DNA from: CAVORB01 sp963698495
GTDB lineage: Bacteria > Pseudomonadota > Gammaproteobacteria > Chromatiales > Chromatiaceae
Reading direction: 5' to 3'
Assembly: GCA_963698495.1 (NCBI GenBank)
Contig: CAVORB010000023.1
Coordinates: 1-64,000, forward strand
DNA length: 64,000 bases
Shown here: in pieces, positions 39,274 to 49,607 of the stretch
Position numbering within the stretch: the first letter of the stretch is position 1
How the letters are laid out: each line of letters begins with the position of its first letter
The notes under the pieces: model-generated
What the model was told of the DNA's origin: nothing
What the model saw: only the letters and a program-made list of their open reading frames with translations
Databases searched by the model: none
Position numbers and translations under genes: made by a program

Positions 39274-40644
39274 ATGACGTCGGAGTCACGACCACTCCTA
39301 TATCTCAAACCGCCGACAGCCGAGGACCCGCTGCCTCCCAGCATCCTGAACCGAGGGTGGGACGTCCACGTCGTCACGCACCCGGATGCCGCATTGGAGC
39401 TGATGGAAGAGCAGGAATTCCGCGTCGGGCTGGTCCTGTGGGATGCGTCGGACGCGGAGAGGTTCGCCACCCACCGCCAGGTGGAGTTTCTCCTCAACGA
39501 GAACAGCCACATCAACTGGGTTGCGTTGCTCACCGACGTAACCAGCTCCCTGCGCCAGATCTCGCGCATCATCACAACCCATTTCTACGACTTTCACACC
39601 CTGCCGCTGGACCCGGAGCGGCTCTTGTTCACCCTTGGCCATGCGTACGGCATGGCGGAGATCGCCTGCTCGCTCATCGAGCCGCACACGGATCGGCCCG
39701 TGCGGTTCGAGATGGTCGGACAGAGCCCCTCGATGCTGAGCTTGTTCCAGACGATCGAGAAGGTCGGGACGATCGATCTCAATGTCATGATTCGCGGTGA
39801 GAGCGGCACCGGAAAAGAGCTCGCCGCCCGCGCCATTCACAAGCTCTCAACGCGCGCGGAAGGTCCGTTTATCGCCGTGAACTGCGGCGCACTGCCGAAG
39901 GACTTGATCCAGGCAGAGCTGTTCGGCCACGAAAAGGGTTCGTTCACCGGAGCAGACCGCCAACGGGTAGGCCGCATCGAGGCGGCACAACAAGGGACCC
40001 TGTTCCTGGACGAGATCGGCGACCTACCGCTCGATCTGCAGGTCAACCTGCTGCGCTTCCTGCAAGAAAAGACCATCAACCGGATCGGCAGCTCCACCCA
40101 GATTCCGGTCAACGTACGCGTGATCGCGGCGACCCACGTGAATCTGGAAAAGGCGGTCGATGACGGGCGCTTCCGCGAAGACCTCTATTACCGGCTCAAC
40201 GTGCTGCACTTGGAGATGACCCCGCTGCGCGACCGCGGCGACGACATCGAGCTGCTCGCCAACCACTTCTTCTGGGAGTTCGCCAAACGGGTAAGGCCAA
40301 ACCTCAAGGGTTTCAGCCACAAGGCGATGGACGCCGTGAAGTCCTACCCATGGCCCGGGAACGTCCGCGAAATGGTCAACCGCATCCAGCGGGCGGTGGT
40401 CATGTGCGAAGGGAGACTGATCAGACCGCGGGACCTGGGTCTCGACCGGGATTCCCCGAGCGGCGTGCTCATGACCCTGGCGGAAGCGCGGGCCAAGGCG
40501 GAGAAAGAGGCGATCGAATCGACCTTGAGCGCGGTTCGGAACAACGTATCGAAAGCGGCGCGCATGCTCGACATCTCGCGCGTCACCCTGTACCGCTTGA
40601 TGGAGCAGCACTCGATCGACTGGCAGAGGTCGAAGAACTCTTAG
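39274..40644 (+). CDS. VpsR-like sigma-54-type transcription activator
   Basis: The 456-residue protein has an atypical receiver-like N-terminal domain (residues 1-140) that lacks an obvious phosphorylatable Asp pocket. The AAA+ domain follows, with Walker A GESGTGKE (175-182), a GSFTGA loop (222-227) and FLDEIGDLPLDLQVNLLRFL as Walker B. A C-terminal Fis-type helix-turn-helix is present (NNVSKAARMLDISRVTLYRL). The layout resembles VpsR of Vibrio, which responds to c-di-GMP and controls exopolysaccharide genes. It lies divergent from the WcaJ-type transferase. The near-normal GxFTGA loop suggests it can still work with sigma-54. Confidence 0.85.
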   Translation: MTSESRPLLYLKPPTAEDPLPPSILNRGWDVHVVTHPDAALELMEEQEFRVGLVLWDASDAERFATHRQVEFLLNENSHINWVALLTDVTSSLRQISRIITTHFYDFHTLPLDPERLLFTLGHAYGMAEIACSLIEPHTDRPVRFEMVGQSPSMLSLFQTIEKVGTIDLNVMIRGESGTGKELAARAIHKLSTRAEGPFIAVNCGALPKDLIQAELFGHEKGSFTGADRQRVGRIEAAQQGTLFLDEIGDLPLDLQVNLLRFLQEKTINRIGSSTQIPVNVRVIAATHVNLEKAVDDGRFREDLYYRLNVLHLEMTPLRDRGDDIELLANHFFWEFAKRVRPNLKGFSHKAMDAVKSYPWPGNVREMVNRIQRAVVMCEGRLIRPRDLGLDRDSPSGVLMTLAEARAKAEKEAIESTLSAVRNNVSKAARMLDISRVTLYRLMEQHSIDWQRSKNS

Positions 40645-40657
40645 ACGTCGATTACTC

Positions 40658-40688
40658 GGCCATCCTGGCCAAGATCAGCACGCCATCC
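40658..40688. repeat. Short repeat, copy A
   Basis: Begins GGCCATCCTGGCCAAG followed by ATCAGCAC. A copy with one base missing lies at 59229-59255 and a more diverged one at 61531-61557. All three are at ends or upstream regions of regulatory genes. It lies just after the VpsR-like gene. Confidence 0.4.
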
Positions 40689-40811
40689 AGGAAGCGTGGT
40701 TCTTGGATCACTTTGTTTTCAATCGCTCACGCGCGTGAGAATGGCGTCACATCCGTGAGCTGCAGTACGCGCTTGTCAAATCATCTCGCGAAACGAAGAG
40801 ACCCCACGATA

Positions 40812-42550
40812 CTACTGAGCGGCCTTTTCCCCAGTCCCCGCGGCAACCGGACTCCCGCTTGATGCGGGAACCTGCCAGTCGGTAACGGCAACCAGGTCTC
40901 CCGGATTCGTCAGCCTTGAACTGGACGATGTAAGCGCTCCTGGAGACAAATCGCTGACCAGGCGCAAGGCTCACGCGCGGGTATACCGACGTGTAGTTCG
41001 CGCGGTCAATCATGTGCTCGATCCGTTCCAGCATATATTCGCGGACGAAGAACCCGCGCATGGCCTTCAATGCGCCCACGGCCATCTTCAGGGTGAAATA
41101 GGCGTTCGCCTGCACGATCCGCGCATCGGGCGCGTAGATGCGATTCGCCTTGAGCCAGCCGGTCGAGCGCGCCAACAGCCGCGGCAACTTGCTTGGAAGC
41201 TCGTACGGGTGAACCAGGTAGACCCGTTCGCGCTCGGACTGGGGTATCCCGGCGGGATCAACCCCGAAAAGGCTCGTCGACAGGTAGATCCGTTCCGATC
41301 CCAGGCGTCTGCGTTGAGCGCCCAGAGCCCCGTCAGATCCGGCTTCTCCAGCCAGAAGACGGCGGTTCCCCCGCCGATCTGATCCAACAGCTGACCGCCA
41401 CGCTTCCTCGCTCAGCTCCTCGGGTTCGGTAACCCGGATGTCCGTCACCTGACCGCCCCGCTGCTCCAGCTCGCTCCGCAGCTTCTGAGCCGCTGCCTCC
41501 CCTCGCGGGTCACCCGAGCGGTAGACCTGCACGACCGGCCCCGCGGTCAGCCCCTCGTCCGAGAGATGCCGCGCCACGGCGTCCGCCTCCAGGGCCATGC
41601 CCTCGGAAAGGTAGACCGAATAGAAGCTCCCCTCGTCGCTCACGGGCAAGTCCGTGGTCGGGAACAGGCATGGCACGCCGTTCTGCTCGCAGAACTCGTG
41701 CAGGGGCTGCCAGTCACCCGGGACGACGCCGTTCAGTACCGCAAAAACCGGCTGCTTCTCGTACTGGACCTGGAGCTGTGCCGGCCAGGAATCTGGCGGT
41801 CCCTTGAGCTCCCACACGTGAAGCACCCACTTGCGGTAGGGAGCGAACAGCCATTCCTTGTGCCACGGCGCATGTTTCGCGCGGTAGCTCTCGTGGCGCG
41901 TCTCGCCGTTCTTCTGCCGAAGAAACACCTCGAAGACATCCAGCAGCGCCTTGCGCATCGCCGGATCGACCGCATCCGAGACGACCGTGGCGAAGTGGAT
42001 CTCGCTCTCGGTCACCCCGGGCGCACCGTCGGTTTTCAGGGACTTCAAGTAAGAAATCAGGCTGTCGAGATCCTCGTCGGACAGGGCATAGCGAGGCATG
42101 AAGGCGCTGAGCACCTCACCATCGGCGCCGACCCCATCGCGAATTGCGATCTTCAGGGTCTCGTCGGTGTAGGCAGGCCTTTGGATCGGCGCCAAGGGCG
42201 GCTTTCTTGTCGGCAACCTGAGGGGCTGATAGAGGATATCCCCCACCACCGCGGGCACGACCTCCTGGCCTTCCAGGGACCCGAGACCGCTTCGCCGGTG
42301 GCAAGCGACCGCAGACGATCTGCTCCCCGGACAGGCTGACGTCACCCTGGACCATTCCGGAAATCAGCTCACCCGAGGGCAAGATCCCCTCCCGGTACAT
42401 GCGGCGGCCTGCCTCAATCTGCTCGGGGCTAGCGGCGACTTCGTTCTCCGAGGCAACCGCATCGCCAACCACGGGCAGGAGCAAGAGCGCCGTCAGGAAG
42501 TGCTTGACGACGCCGCGCGCGCGCAGCGGCCATTTCCGCCGAGAAACCAT
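40812..42550 (-). pseudogene. Cytochrome c fused to a type 1 periplasmic-binding protein, frameshifted
   Basis: Stitched across about four frameshifts, the protein has a signal peptide (KHFLTALLLLPVVGDAVA). A c-type cytochrome domain follows with heme motif CGRCH and a likely axial Met in LSAFMPRYALSDEDLDSLI. A periplasmic-binding domain of the branched-chain amino-acid receptor type comes next (KQPVFAVLNGVVPGDWQPL, HEFCEQNGVPCLFPTTD, EGMALEADAVARHL). It ends PVAAGTGEKAAQ at 40812. The shift at 42303-42304 is an extra base inside the heme motif codons. About 577 residues. It is downstream of the SCO1 gene on the same strand. A sensor or electron-transfer role is inferred. Confidence 0.72.
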
Positions 42551-42569
42551 GCGAGTCGGCCTGCCCGAC

Positions 42570-43311
42570 CTAACGCTCGGCGAGCTGCCGGTACTCCGCC
42601 ACGATCTCAGCGGCGCTGGCGATCCCGTCCAGGCGCACCCACGGATCACTCGCCGACTTCCTGAGCAGTGTCGTGGGCTCGTGGCTCATCTTGTTTCCCC
42701 GATAGACATCGAAGGATTTCTGCACCGCGACGATGTCATCGATGTCGCCCGTCAGGAACTGCCACTGCGGACCCGCCCCGAAGCGCTCAGCGTACTCACG
42801 CAAGCGCTCGGGGGTGTCGTACTCGGGATCGATGGAGACCGAGATCATGCGCACTTCCGCGCTTTCCGGACCGAGCTCCTTTTGCACTTGCGCGAAGATG
42901 CCGCTCATCACCGGGCAAATGGTCGTGCAGGTGGTGAAGATGAAGTTGACCATCACGGGCGGTCGTGTTCAGCTCCTGGAGCAGGCTCGTCTGCTCCCGC
43001 CATCGAGACCAGCTCGAAGTCCTTGAGCGGGTAGGCGTGCTCCGAACGCTGGTAGCCCTTTTGGCCCATCATCGCGCGGTGGTGGGCATGCGGATCATCG
43101 CCCGCCTGTGCGGCGGCGTGCTGGCTGTGGTCGTGCTGGCTATGGTCCTGTGCCTGGTGGCCGGCCGACTTGGTGCTCGCCGTGCCGCCGCCCCCTCTTC
43201 GCGCGCCGACTGGCATACCGAGACAGCGACGTACACGAGCGCAAGGCGAGAAGGGAGGCGAACACGGGCGGCAGCGGGATCCGGGAGGGGACTTCCGCGA
43301 TCGATCATCAT
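42570..43311 (-). pseudogene. SCO1/SenC-type copper chaperone, frameshifted
   Basis: The N-terminus (MIDRGSPLPDPAAARVRLPS, then ALVYVAVSVCQSA) looks like an export signal or membrane anchor. A His-rich stretch follows (QDHSQHDHSQHAAAQ and DDPHAHHRAMM) that could hold copper. The thioredoxin-like SCO domain contains the copper motif CTTICPVM, with ISVSIDPEYDTPERLREYAE, and a later conserved His in KMSHEPTTLLR. Extra bases near 42952, 42964 and 43203 break the frame. SCO proteins deliver copper to cytochrome oxidase or act as thiol reductants. Here it neighbours a cytochrome c gene and a multicopper oxidase cluster. Confidence 0.78.
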
Positions 43312-43570
43312 GATTACTGCTCCTGCAAAGGGTCAAGAACTGCGAACGGGGTTCGAGCGAAGCCGCCCCGCATGGCGGCGGGACACGGCCGGGGAGCGTC
43401 GCGGGCAACGGGGCGGACGAGGTAGCGGGTGCCTCACCACCGCGGAGACACCGACGTCAACTCGCGCCGCGCGCCGCGGATCGACGCCGCGCGCGCCGCT
43501 ACGATCAGCGGGAGAGGTCGCCGCGGGCGGCGGCGCTGAGAGCGCGCCGCCGGCCAGGTCAGGCCACTTG

Positions 43571-46020
43571 CTACCTGGCGTGACGACCGCCGTTTCCGCT
43601 GCCCTCGGGACCCTCGACGGTCACCGACACGGGAACGAACCCGAACCTGGTCTCGAAGTTCTTGATGGCCTTCTGCCAGCGGCTCTTCGAGGCGTTCCAG
43701 GTCATGTTCCGGGTCAGGCGACTCACCGCCGGCTCCGTGGAAGGTGACCTTGAGCGCGGCCGCGCCGCCGAGCGCGCTGGTCGCGTAGATCACCGGCTTC
43801 TGGTTGGCCGACTGGTAGATCGCCTTGGTGACCTCGATGGTCAGGTCGTAGCCGTTGCAGTCCTGGTCGATTCCGTCGTGCTTGATCCTCGGGCGCCCCG
43901 GGATAGACCGAGGCAGTCCGCGTCGTTGCAGTCGACATCAGCCGCGAAGCCATCACCGTCCCCATCGACCGGCCCTAGCGGACAGCCGTTGGCGTCGACC
44001 GTCTCGCCGGCCGGGGTGCGCGGGACACTGGTCCAGCGCGTCGCTCACGCCGTCGCCGTCACCGTCGAGCTGGCTCGCCGAGCAGCCGTTGGCGTCCACC
44101 GTCTCGCCCGCAGGGGTGCTCGGGCACTGGTCGAGCGCGTCGCTCACGCCGTCGCCGTCGCCGTCGAGCTGGCTGGCCGAGCAGCCGTTGGCATCGACCG
44201 ACTCGCCCGCAGGGGTATCGGGACACAGGTCGAGGGCGTCGCTCACGCCGTCGCCGTCGCCGTCCCAGCACGTCGTCGTCCAGGAGGGTGACCAGGGCGC
44301 TCTGGGGCGTGCCCAGGGTGGCGCCACCCTGCGGATTGCTCAGGGTGAGGTCTGAAGTCCTCGTCGCCCTCGACCAGGCGTCGTCCAGGATGGTGACGGC
44401 GAAGCTCCGCTGACCTCGCCGTCAGCAAGGTGAGGGTGCCCGCGGCCGCCTGGTAGTCCGCACCCGCGATGGCCGTCCCATCGGCGGTTGCGTAGTCGAC
44501 CGACACGTCGCCACTGCTGCCGCCGCTGCGCGTGACCGTCACCGTCAGGGTGGCCACGTTCTCGTCCACGCTGTAGTCGGCGGCGCCGAACTGCAGGGTA
44601 CCCGGGTTGACCGCCGCCCTGGCTGGCCGCGAGCACGTCATAGGCCGCCGCCACGTCCATCAGGCCATGGCCGTAGTCGTCGTCCGGTCCACCGGCCCCC
44701 AGATCAGCGCGGTGTCGATGAGGGACGCCTCGATCTCGGTCACCGTGGCATCCGGGAACGCGCTCTTCAGCACCGCCATGCCGCCCGCCACATGGGCAAC
44801 GGCAAACGAGGTGCCGGAGACGATGTTGTAGAAGATGGGCACCCGATCCGCCGTCAGCACGCTGTCACCCGGGGCCACCAGGCTCGGAAAGACGCCACCG
44901 TCGCAGGCGCCGGCGCCGCGACTGCTCAAGACGTCGACGTTAAATCCAGAGTCGACCGCGCCAACGGCCAGCACGGCGGGGTCGTTGGCCGGGCTGACGC
45001 TGGTATCCGGGTCCGGGCCGTAGTTGCCGCCGGCGAACACGACCGCGATGTCGGCCGCCTAAGCAGGGCGAGGTCCGTCGCGAACTCCTGGTTACACTGG
45101 TTGATCGTGCCCGTCAGATCCCAGGAGTTGTTGACGATATCCGGGGCGTCGTCGGTCGCCGGAGTTGCCGTCCGGGTCCAGCACCCACTGGTAGGCCTCG
45201 TGGATGCCGCTCAGGGTCGCCTCGTTCGCGTCGTTGAAGATCTTGGCCGCGATCCACTGGGCGTCCGGCGCCATGCCGACCTGGTAACCGAACGCGTCAC
45301 CGCCGACGATCAGCCCCATCACCTGTGTGCCGTGACCGTTGACGTCCGCCGGGGTGCGTGCTGTCCGTTGGGATCGAACCAGCTGTTGCTGCCGCCGCGC
45401 CACCTGGGCCCGAGGTCCGGATGCGACGCGTCGACGCCGGTGTCGAGGGTGGCCACCACCACACCCTGACCGGTGTGCCCGAGATCCCAGAGCGCCTGCA
45501 CGCCGGTCGCAGGGAGGTTCCACAGTTCGGGCGCCGTGGGCGCGGTGCTGGGGCCCGGCCCCTGCACCGTCGCGTCCAGCACGAGCTCTCGACACCCGGC
45601 AGCGCGGCCAGCTCGTCCAACAGGCAGACCGGCACGTCCCCCACCACGCTGTTCCGGGCCCACAGCAGCTTGAGCTTGCGCTTCTCCTTGTGGGACTTGA
45701 GGAAATCCTTGACCTGCTTCTCCGAGTCCTTGGCCTGGTCCTTCAGGCCGTCGATCAGCGTCTTGCGCATCAGCTTGCGCGTTCCTTCTTGCTCTTCTTG
45801 GTGTCGTCCGGGTAGGCTCCCGCGCGTGCGGGCCGCCTCCGCGCGCAGCGCCTCGATGTCGACCTGCTCCGCGAACTGCACGATGACTGGAAGGTCTCCC
45901 TGATCGCCGCGCTAGACTCGGCGGCGTGCTGCAGGGCGGGCCCAGCGTGCCCGCGGGGCGCGGCGCTGCCGAAGGCCATCGCGACCGCGGCGACGAGGGA
46001 GCCTAAATATGTTTCATCAT
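43571..46020 (-). pseudogene. Secreted subtilase with Calx-beta, thrombospondin-3 and MopE-like motifs, many frameshifts
   Basis: Stitched over many shifts, the protein has a signal region (SLVAAVAMAFGSAAPRGHA) and a coiled propeptide (LIDGLKDQAKDSEKQVKDFL). An S8 peptidase domain follows with the triad in VVATLDTGVDASHPDL, GHGTQVMGLIVGG and VSGTSFAVAHVAGG. A Calx-beta domain comes next (LQFGAADYSVDENVATLTV), then three or more 33-residue thrombospondin-3 repeats (DGDGDGVSDALDQCP), a MopE-type motif (DGIDQDCNGYDLTI) and a C-terminal domain ending VEGPEGSGNGGRHAR at 43571. The start is uncertain. Ca2+ and metal binding are likely. It might process surface proteins of the neighbouring cluster. 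Confidence 0.7.
43969..44270. repeat. 99-base tandem repeats encoding thrombospondin-3 units
   Basis: The word TCGCTCACGCCGTCGCC recurs at about 44041, 44140 and 44239, a period of 99 bases or 33 residues. Each unit encodes an Asp-rich calcium loop followed by a Cys-Pro and a second Cys. Such near-identical repeats can also disturb assembly. Confidence 0.8.
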
Positions 46021-46704
46021 ACGTCAGCCTCTTATTGACCGTGAGGTGCTCGACCTTGAAGTCCCCGATCACGACCGAGACCTTGTGCCCCGGCTTCACG
46101 TGGGCGCCCGGGTTGCGAAAACATGTCGTAGATCTTGTCCGGCTTGATGTTCTTGCCCGCGGTTGGTGGTGCGCAGCGCGCCCACCTTGGCCGCCGTGGG
46201 CACCGCGAGCTTGACGCCCGTCTTCTCGGACTCCACGTACGGCTTGATGCGGCTGTCGAACAGCGGCAGCGCCTTGTCGACGTCCGTCACGCGGAAGCGA
46301 AAGTCGAGCCAGTACCCGTCCGCCGTGTAGTCGATGCGGATGACCTCGACGCCCCACTTCTCGGCCAAGTCCTCATTGGGTGCCGCCGGGTCCGGCTTGA
46401 GGGCATCCTGGCGGCGCGACTCGGCCTCCGCCTGCGCGCCGCGCACCTGCTCCACGGTCAACACCTTGGCCGGCGCGGGGGCCGGCGCCCCCTGCATGCC
46501 CTGTTCCGGCACGGCCGGATTGCCGTCCTGGGTCGCTGCCGTGACCTCTGCCGCGGTGGTCTGCTCGACCTTGGGCTCACCCGCCCAGAGGCCCGGGCTC
46601 GACAGGGTGCAGACCATGGCGGCCAGTGGCACCCACCGCCGAGCCGCTGGGTTGATTACGGGCGTCGTTCGGTCAATCGTCTGTGTCATTTCGATACTGC
46701 TCAT
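46021..46704 (-). pseudogene. Exported protein of unknown function, frameshifted
   Basis: The protein begins MSSIEMTQTIDRTTPVINPA with a hydrophobic signal (VPLAAMVCTLSSPGLWA) and a Pro/Ala-rich linker. A globular domain follows with EKWGVEVIRIDYTADGYWLD and FRFRVTDVDKALPLFDSRIK, then KVSVVIGDFKVEHLTVNKRL near the end. A shift near 46120 splits it. I do not recognise the family. It is immediately upstream of the subtilase on the same strand and could be its partner or inhibitor, which is a guess from position. Confidence 0.6.
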
Positions 46705-46895
46705 AGGTGAGACTTTACTATCGGCTGGGGTGAAGACACCGGCGTGCTGTTGATCCCCTCACCCCAGCCCCCTCCCCGTGAGAGGGAGCCGGGTTTTTAA
46801 TTACTCCTCAGGTTATCTGGTTAAGCCCGCTTGCCCGTTCATCCCCCGCCCGAGGGCGGGGGTTACTCATCCTGAGTCGAACGGGAGTGCCGGCC
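46705..46895. other. Intergenic segment with a common intergenic repeat word
   Basis: It includes CCCCTCACCCCAGCCCCC followed by TCCCCGTGAGAGGGAG near 46756-46788, similar to a short repeat seen in intergenic DNA of many proteobacteria (recalled, not checked). A small inverted pair, CCCGCCCGAGGGCGGGGG, at about 46846-46863 may form a hairpin. No gene is seen. Confidence 0.35.
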
Positions 46896-49592
46896 TTACG
46901 GCACGTGCACCGCGTCGATGTCGTGGCCGTTGGTCGTCAGGCCGTAGGCGGTACCGTTAAAGTGCAGGCTCCAGGTTCCCGCATCGTTGCGCACCACGTC
47001 CTCGTCCTGAACGTTGCCGACCCCCGGCACGCTTACAGTGGTGTTTGCGAAAGACAGGTAGAAGGTGTCCTCATCGACAATGGTGAGGCCGTCGACATTG
47101 CTTCCGCCTACGCCGCTTAGACTGCGATCGAAGATACGGCTGCAGGTAGTGCCATCCCAGCGGTAAATGTCGGAGCTATCCCAAGGACCGGTGAGGCCAC
47201 TAGCGGCAGGAAGGGCAGTATTACCAGCTGTACTGAAGTACAGCACTCCTCCAACGATGTCGAAGGCGTCGATATCACGGCCGTTGTTCCCATCCAGCCC
47301 GCCGCAGACCGTGCTGCCATCGAAGGCCATCGTCCAAACGCCAGCATCGTAGAGGCCGATGTCCTCATCCTGGAGGGTGAGTCCACCGTTCGTGACTCCA
47401 CCGTCGTTGGCAAACGAGACGTAGAAGGTGTCTGCGTCCACCATGCGCAGGCCATCCATGTTACCGCTGAAGCCCGTATCTACGATCCGGCTGAGGCTCA
47501 CACCGTCATACGCATAGATGTCCGCGTTGTTCGGATTGGTCACGCCAGGAACTGGGGCGTTCTGCAACGTGGAGAAGAACAACGCACCGGCCGCCGTGTT
47601 CGCACCCACAGTCACGGTGTACGCCTGCGAGGCGGTCAGACCATTGAAGTCGGTCACGGTGACCGTCACCTGATTGTCCCCCAACTGGGCCATGGTCGGC
47701 GTCCAGGCGATGACACCGGTCGTCGCGTCGATGGTCATGCCCGCGGGTGCCACATCCAGCGAGTAGGTCTGGGTGTCGCCCAGGTCGGTGTCCGTCGCAT
47801 CCACATCGTAGCTGTAGGCCGCACCGGCGGTCGCGGTGGTGACCGGCGTGCTAGGTGATCGTCGGCGGGTTGTTCACCAGGGTGACATCGATGGTGTACG
47901 CCTGCGTGTCGATCGCCGAAGCCGAATCGGTCACGACCACCGTCACGTCGTAAGATCGCCGCGTTCTGCTGCACGGTCGGCGTCCAGCTGATGAGCCCGG
48001 TCGCGGGATCGATGCTCATGCCGGCCGGTCCGATACTCAGCGAGTAGGTCAGCACATCCGGCGGGGTGTCGCCCAGGTCCACATCCGTGGCCGTCACCTG
48101 ATAGTTGTAGAGGGCCGCCAGTCGTGGCCGTTGTGACCGGCGTGCTGGTGATCGTCGGCGGGTCGTTGACCGCGGTCACCGTCACGTCCACCAAGGCGGT
48201 GGCCGTGGAGGTCACCCCGTTGCCGTCGGTGATGGTGTAGTCGAACTGGTCTGTCCCGTTGAAGTTCGCGTTCGGGGTGTAGGTGACACAGCAAGCTCGG
48301 GTCGTGATCACGGCAGTACCCGAGGTGGGAGCCGTGACCGAGACGATGGTCAACCCAAGTCCCTCGGGATCGCTGTCGTTGGCGACAACGTCGATGACGA
48401 CCGCAGTGTCTTCGTCCGTTGTCGCCGTATCGTTCACCGCTACCGGCACCAGGTTGGGATCACCGACCGTCAGGAACCGCAGCATGCCGCCCACCGTGTC
48501 GCCGACGCTCAAAGTCGTCGAGGTCGGAGGGGTTGGTCATGTAGCCGTTGCCGTCGTAGACCGCGTAGCGGCCCGCGGCTGGTCGGCGACGATGATGGCG
48601 TCCTTGGTCTTCAGCGGCGGCAGCATGGCGGAGTACTGGATCCGCGGCGCCGCGCCCACGGCCGTGGCGCCGTCCTGCCAGTTGTACTGCAGGCCGTCCT
48701 CGGCGTGGATGGTCATGTCGCAGGCCCTGCAGCACCGGCCACATGGGTCTCGGTGGCGGTGCTGGCGAAGCGCAGCAGGGCGTCGCTGCGCCGTCGACGC
48801 CAGGACCCGATGTCAGCGCCGCTGGTGATGTCCGCCGATGCCGGCCACGTAGGGCTCGCCGTTGACCAGGAACCAGGTCGGGTGGCGGTCGATCGGCGGT
48901 GGTCAGGGTATCCGCGCGGCGACGGCCGCGTTGAAGACCGGGTCGATGTCGCTGTAGAACAGCATCGACCTCGTTGTCGTAGGGCACGCCCGGGTAGGCC
49001 TCAGCCGAGGCCGCCGACGTCCTTGGTCACCAGTGCCGCTCAGGCCCATGTAGACCTGCTTCTGCGGGTGGGTGCCGCTGTGGTAGAGAAGCGTGCCGCG
49101 GCGTCGAGGCTGCGTCCAGTTGTACGACTGCCAGTCGCCACCGGCGGCGACCTCGGTGCCGAAGGAGCGGACCCGCTGGGTCGGCGCTGCGTCGCGGGCG
49201 CCGGTGGTGCCGTCGTTCCAGGTCGGGCCGCCACCGTCCGGGCATCGGCCTGGCCGGGGATGACGATGGACGTGGGCTCCGGCAGCTCGTTGCGCAGGTT
49301 GATGGTCAGCGTCCCGTCCGTCACCGCGAGCGGTCGGGACCGGGCAGCTGCGACGCACCGGCGCCGCAACCGTCGCCGAGGTCGCTGTCATCGTCCAGCG
49401 CATACGCCCCAGATCGGAACCGCCACCGGCACTCGTGGTATCGCTGATGGTGCCGTCCGGCAGGCTGAGCTAGGCCTGCCTTGGCGCACAGCCAGAAGTT
49501 CGCTCGCGGCGGCTGGCCCCGCCAGCAGCGCCAGGGCGACCACCGCCGCGGCCGGCTTGAGATAGGTTCTTCATGTCTTTGAACCTTTTCAT
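46896..49592 (-). pseudogene. Multicopper oxidase-like protein fused to Ig-like domains, many frameshifts
   Basis: The start is MKRFKDMKNL, with signal AAVVALALLAGPAAA. Cupredoxin regions include LTINLRNELPEPTSIVIPGQ and LLYHSGTHPQKQVYMGLSG, where Ser replaces the type 1 copper Cys. MTIHAEDGLQYNWQDG follows, then GRYAVYDGNGYMTNPSDLDD. After that come Big_9/cadherin-like domains (NDTATTDEDTAVVIDVVAND), two or three He_PIG-type Ig units (GMTIDATTGVIAWTPT), and an intact 302-codon end with repeats such as DADTFYVSFAND and DEDTFYLSFANT. About 890 residues. It is the third oxidase of the cluster. Secretion is likely; a copper-dependent activity is doubtful because of the missing Cys. Confidence 0.68.
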
Positions 49593-49607
49593 TGTCTTGC
49601 TCCCCCC

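Noticed and set aside
43969..44270. Repeat array considered as CRISPR
   Set aside because: The 99-base units are coding, contiguous and translate to calcium-binding repeats; there are no spacers.
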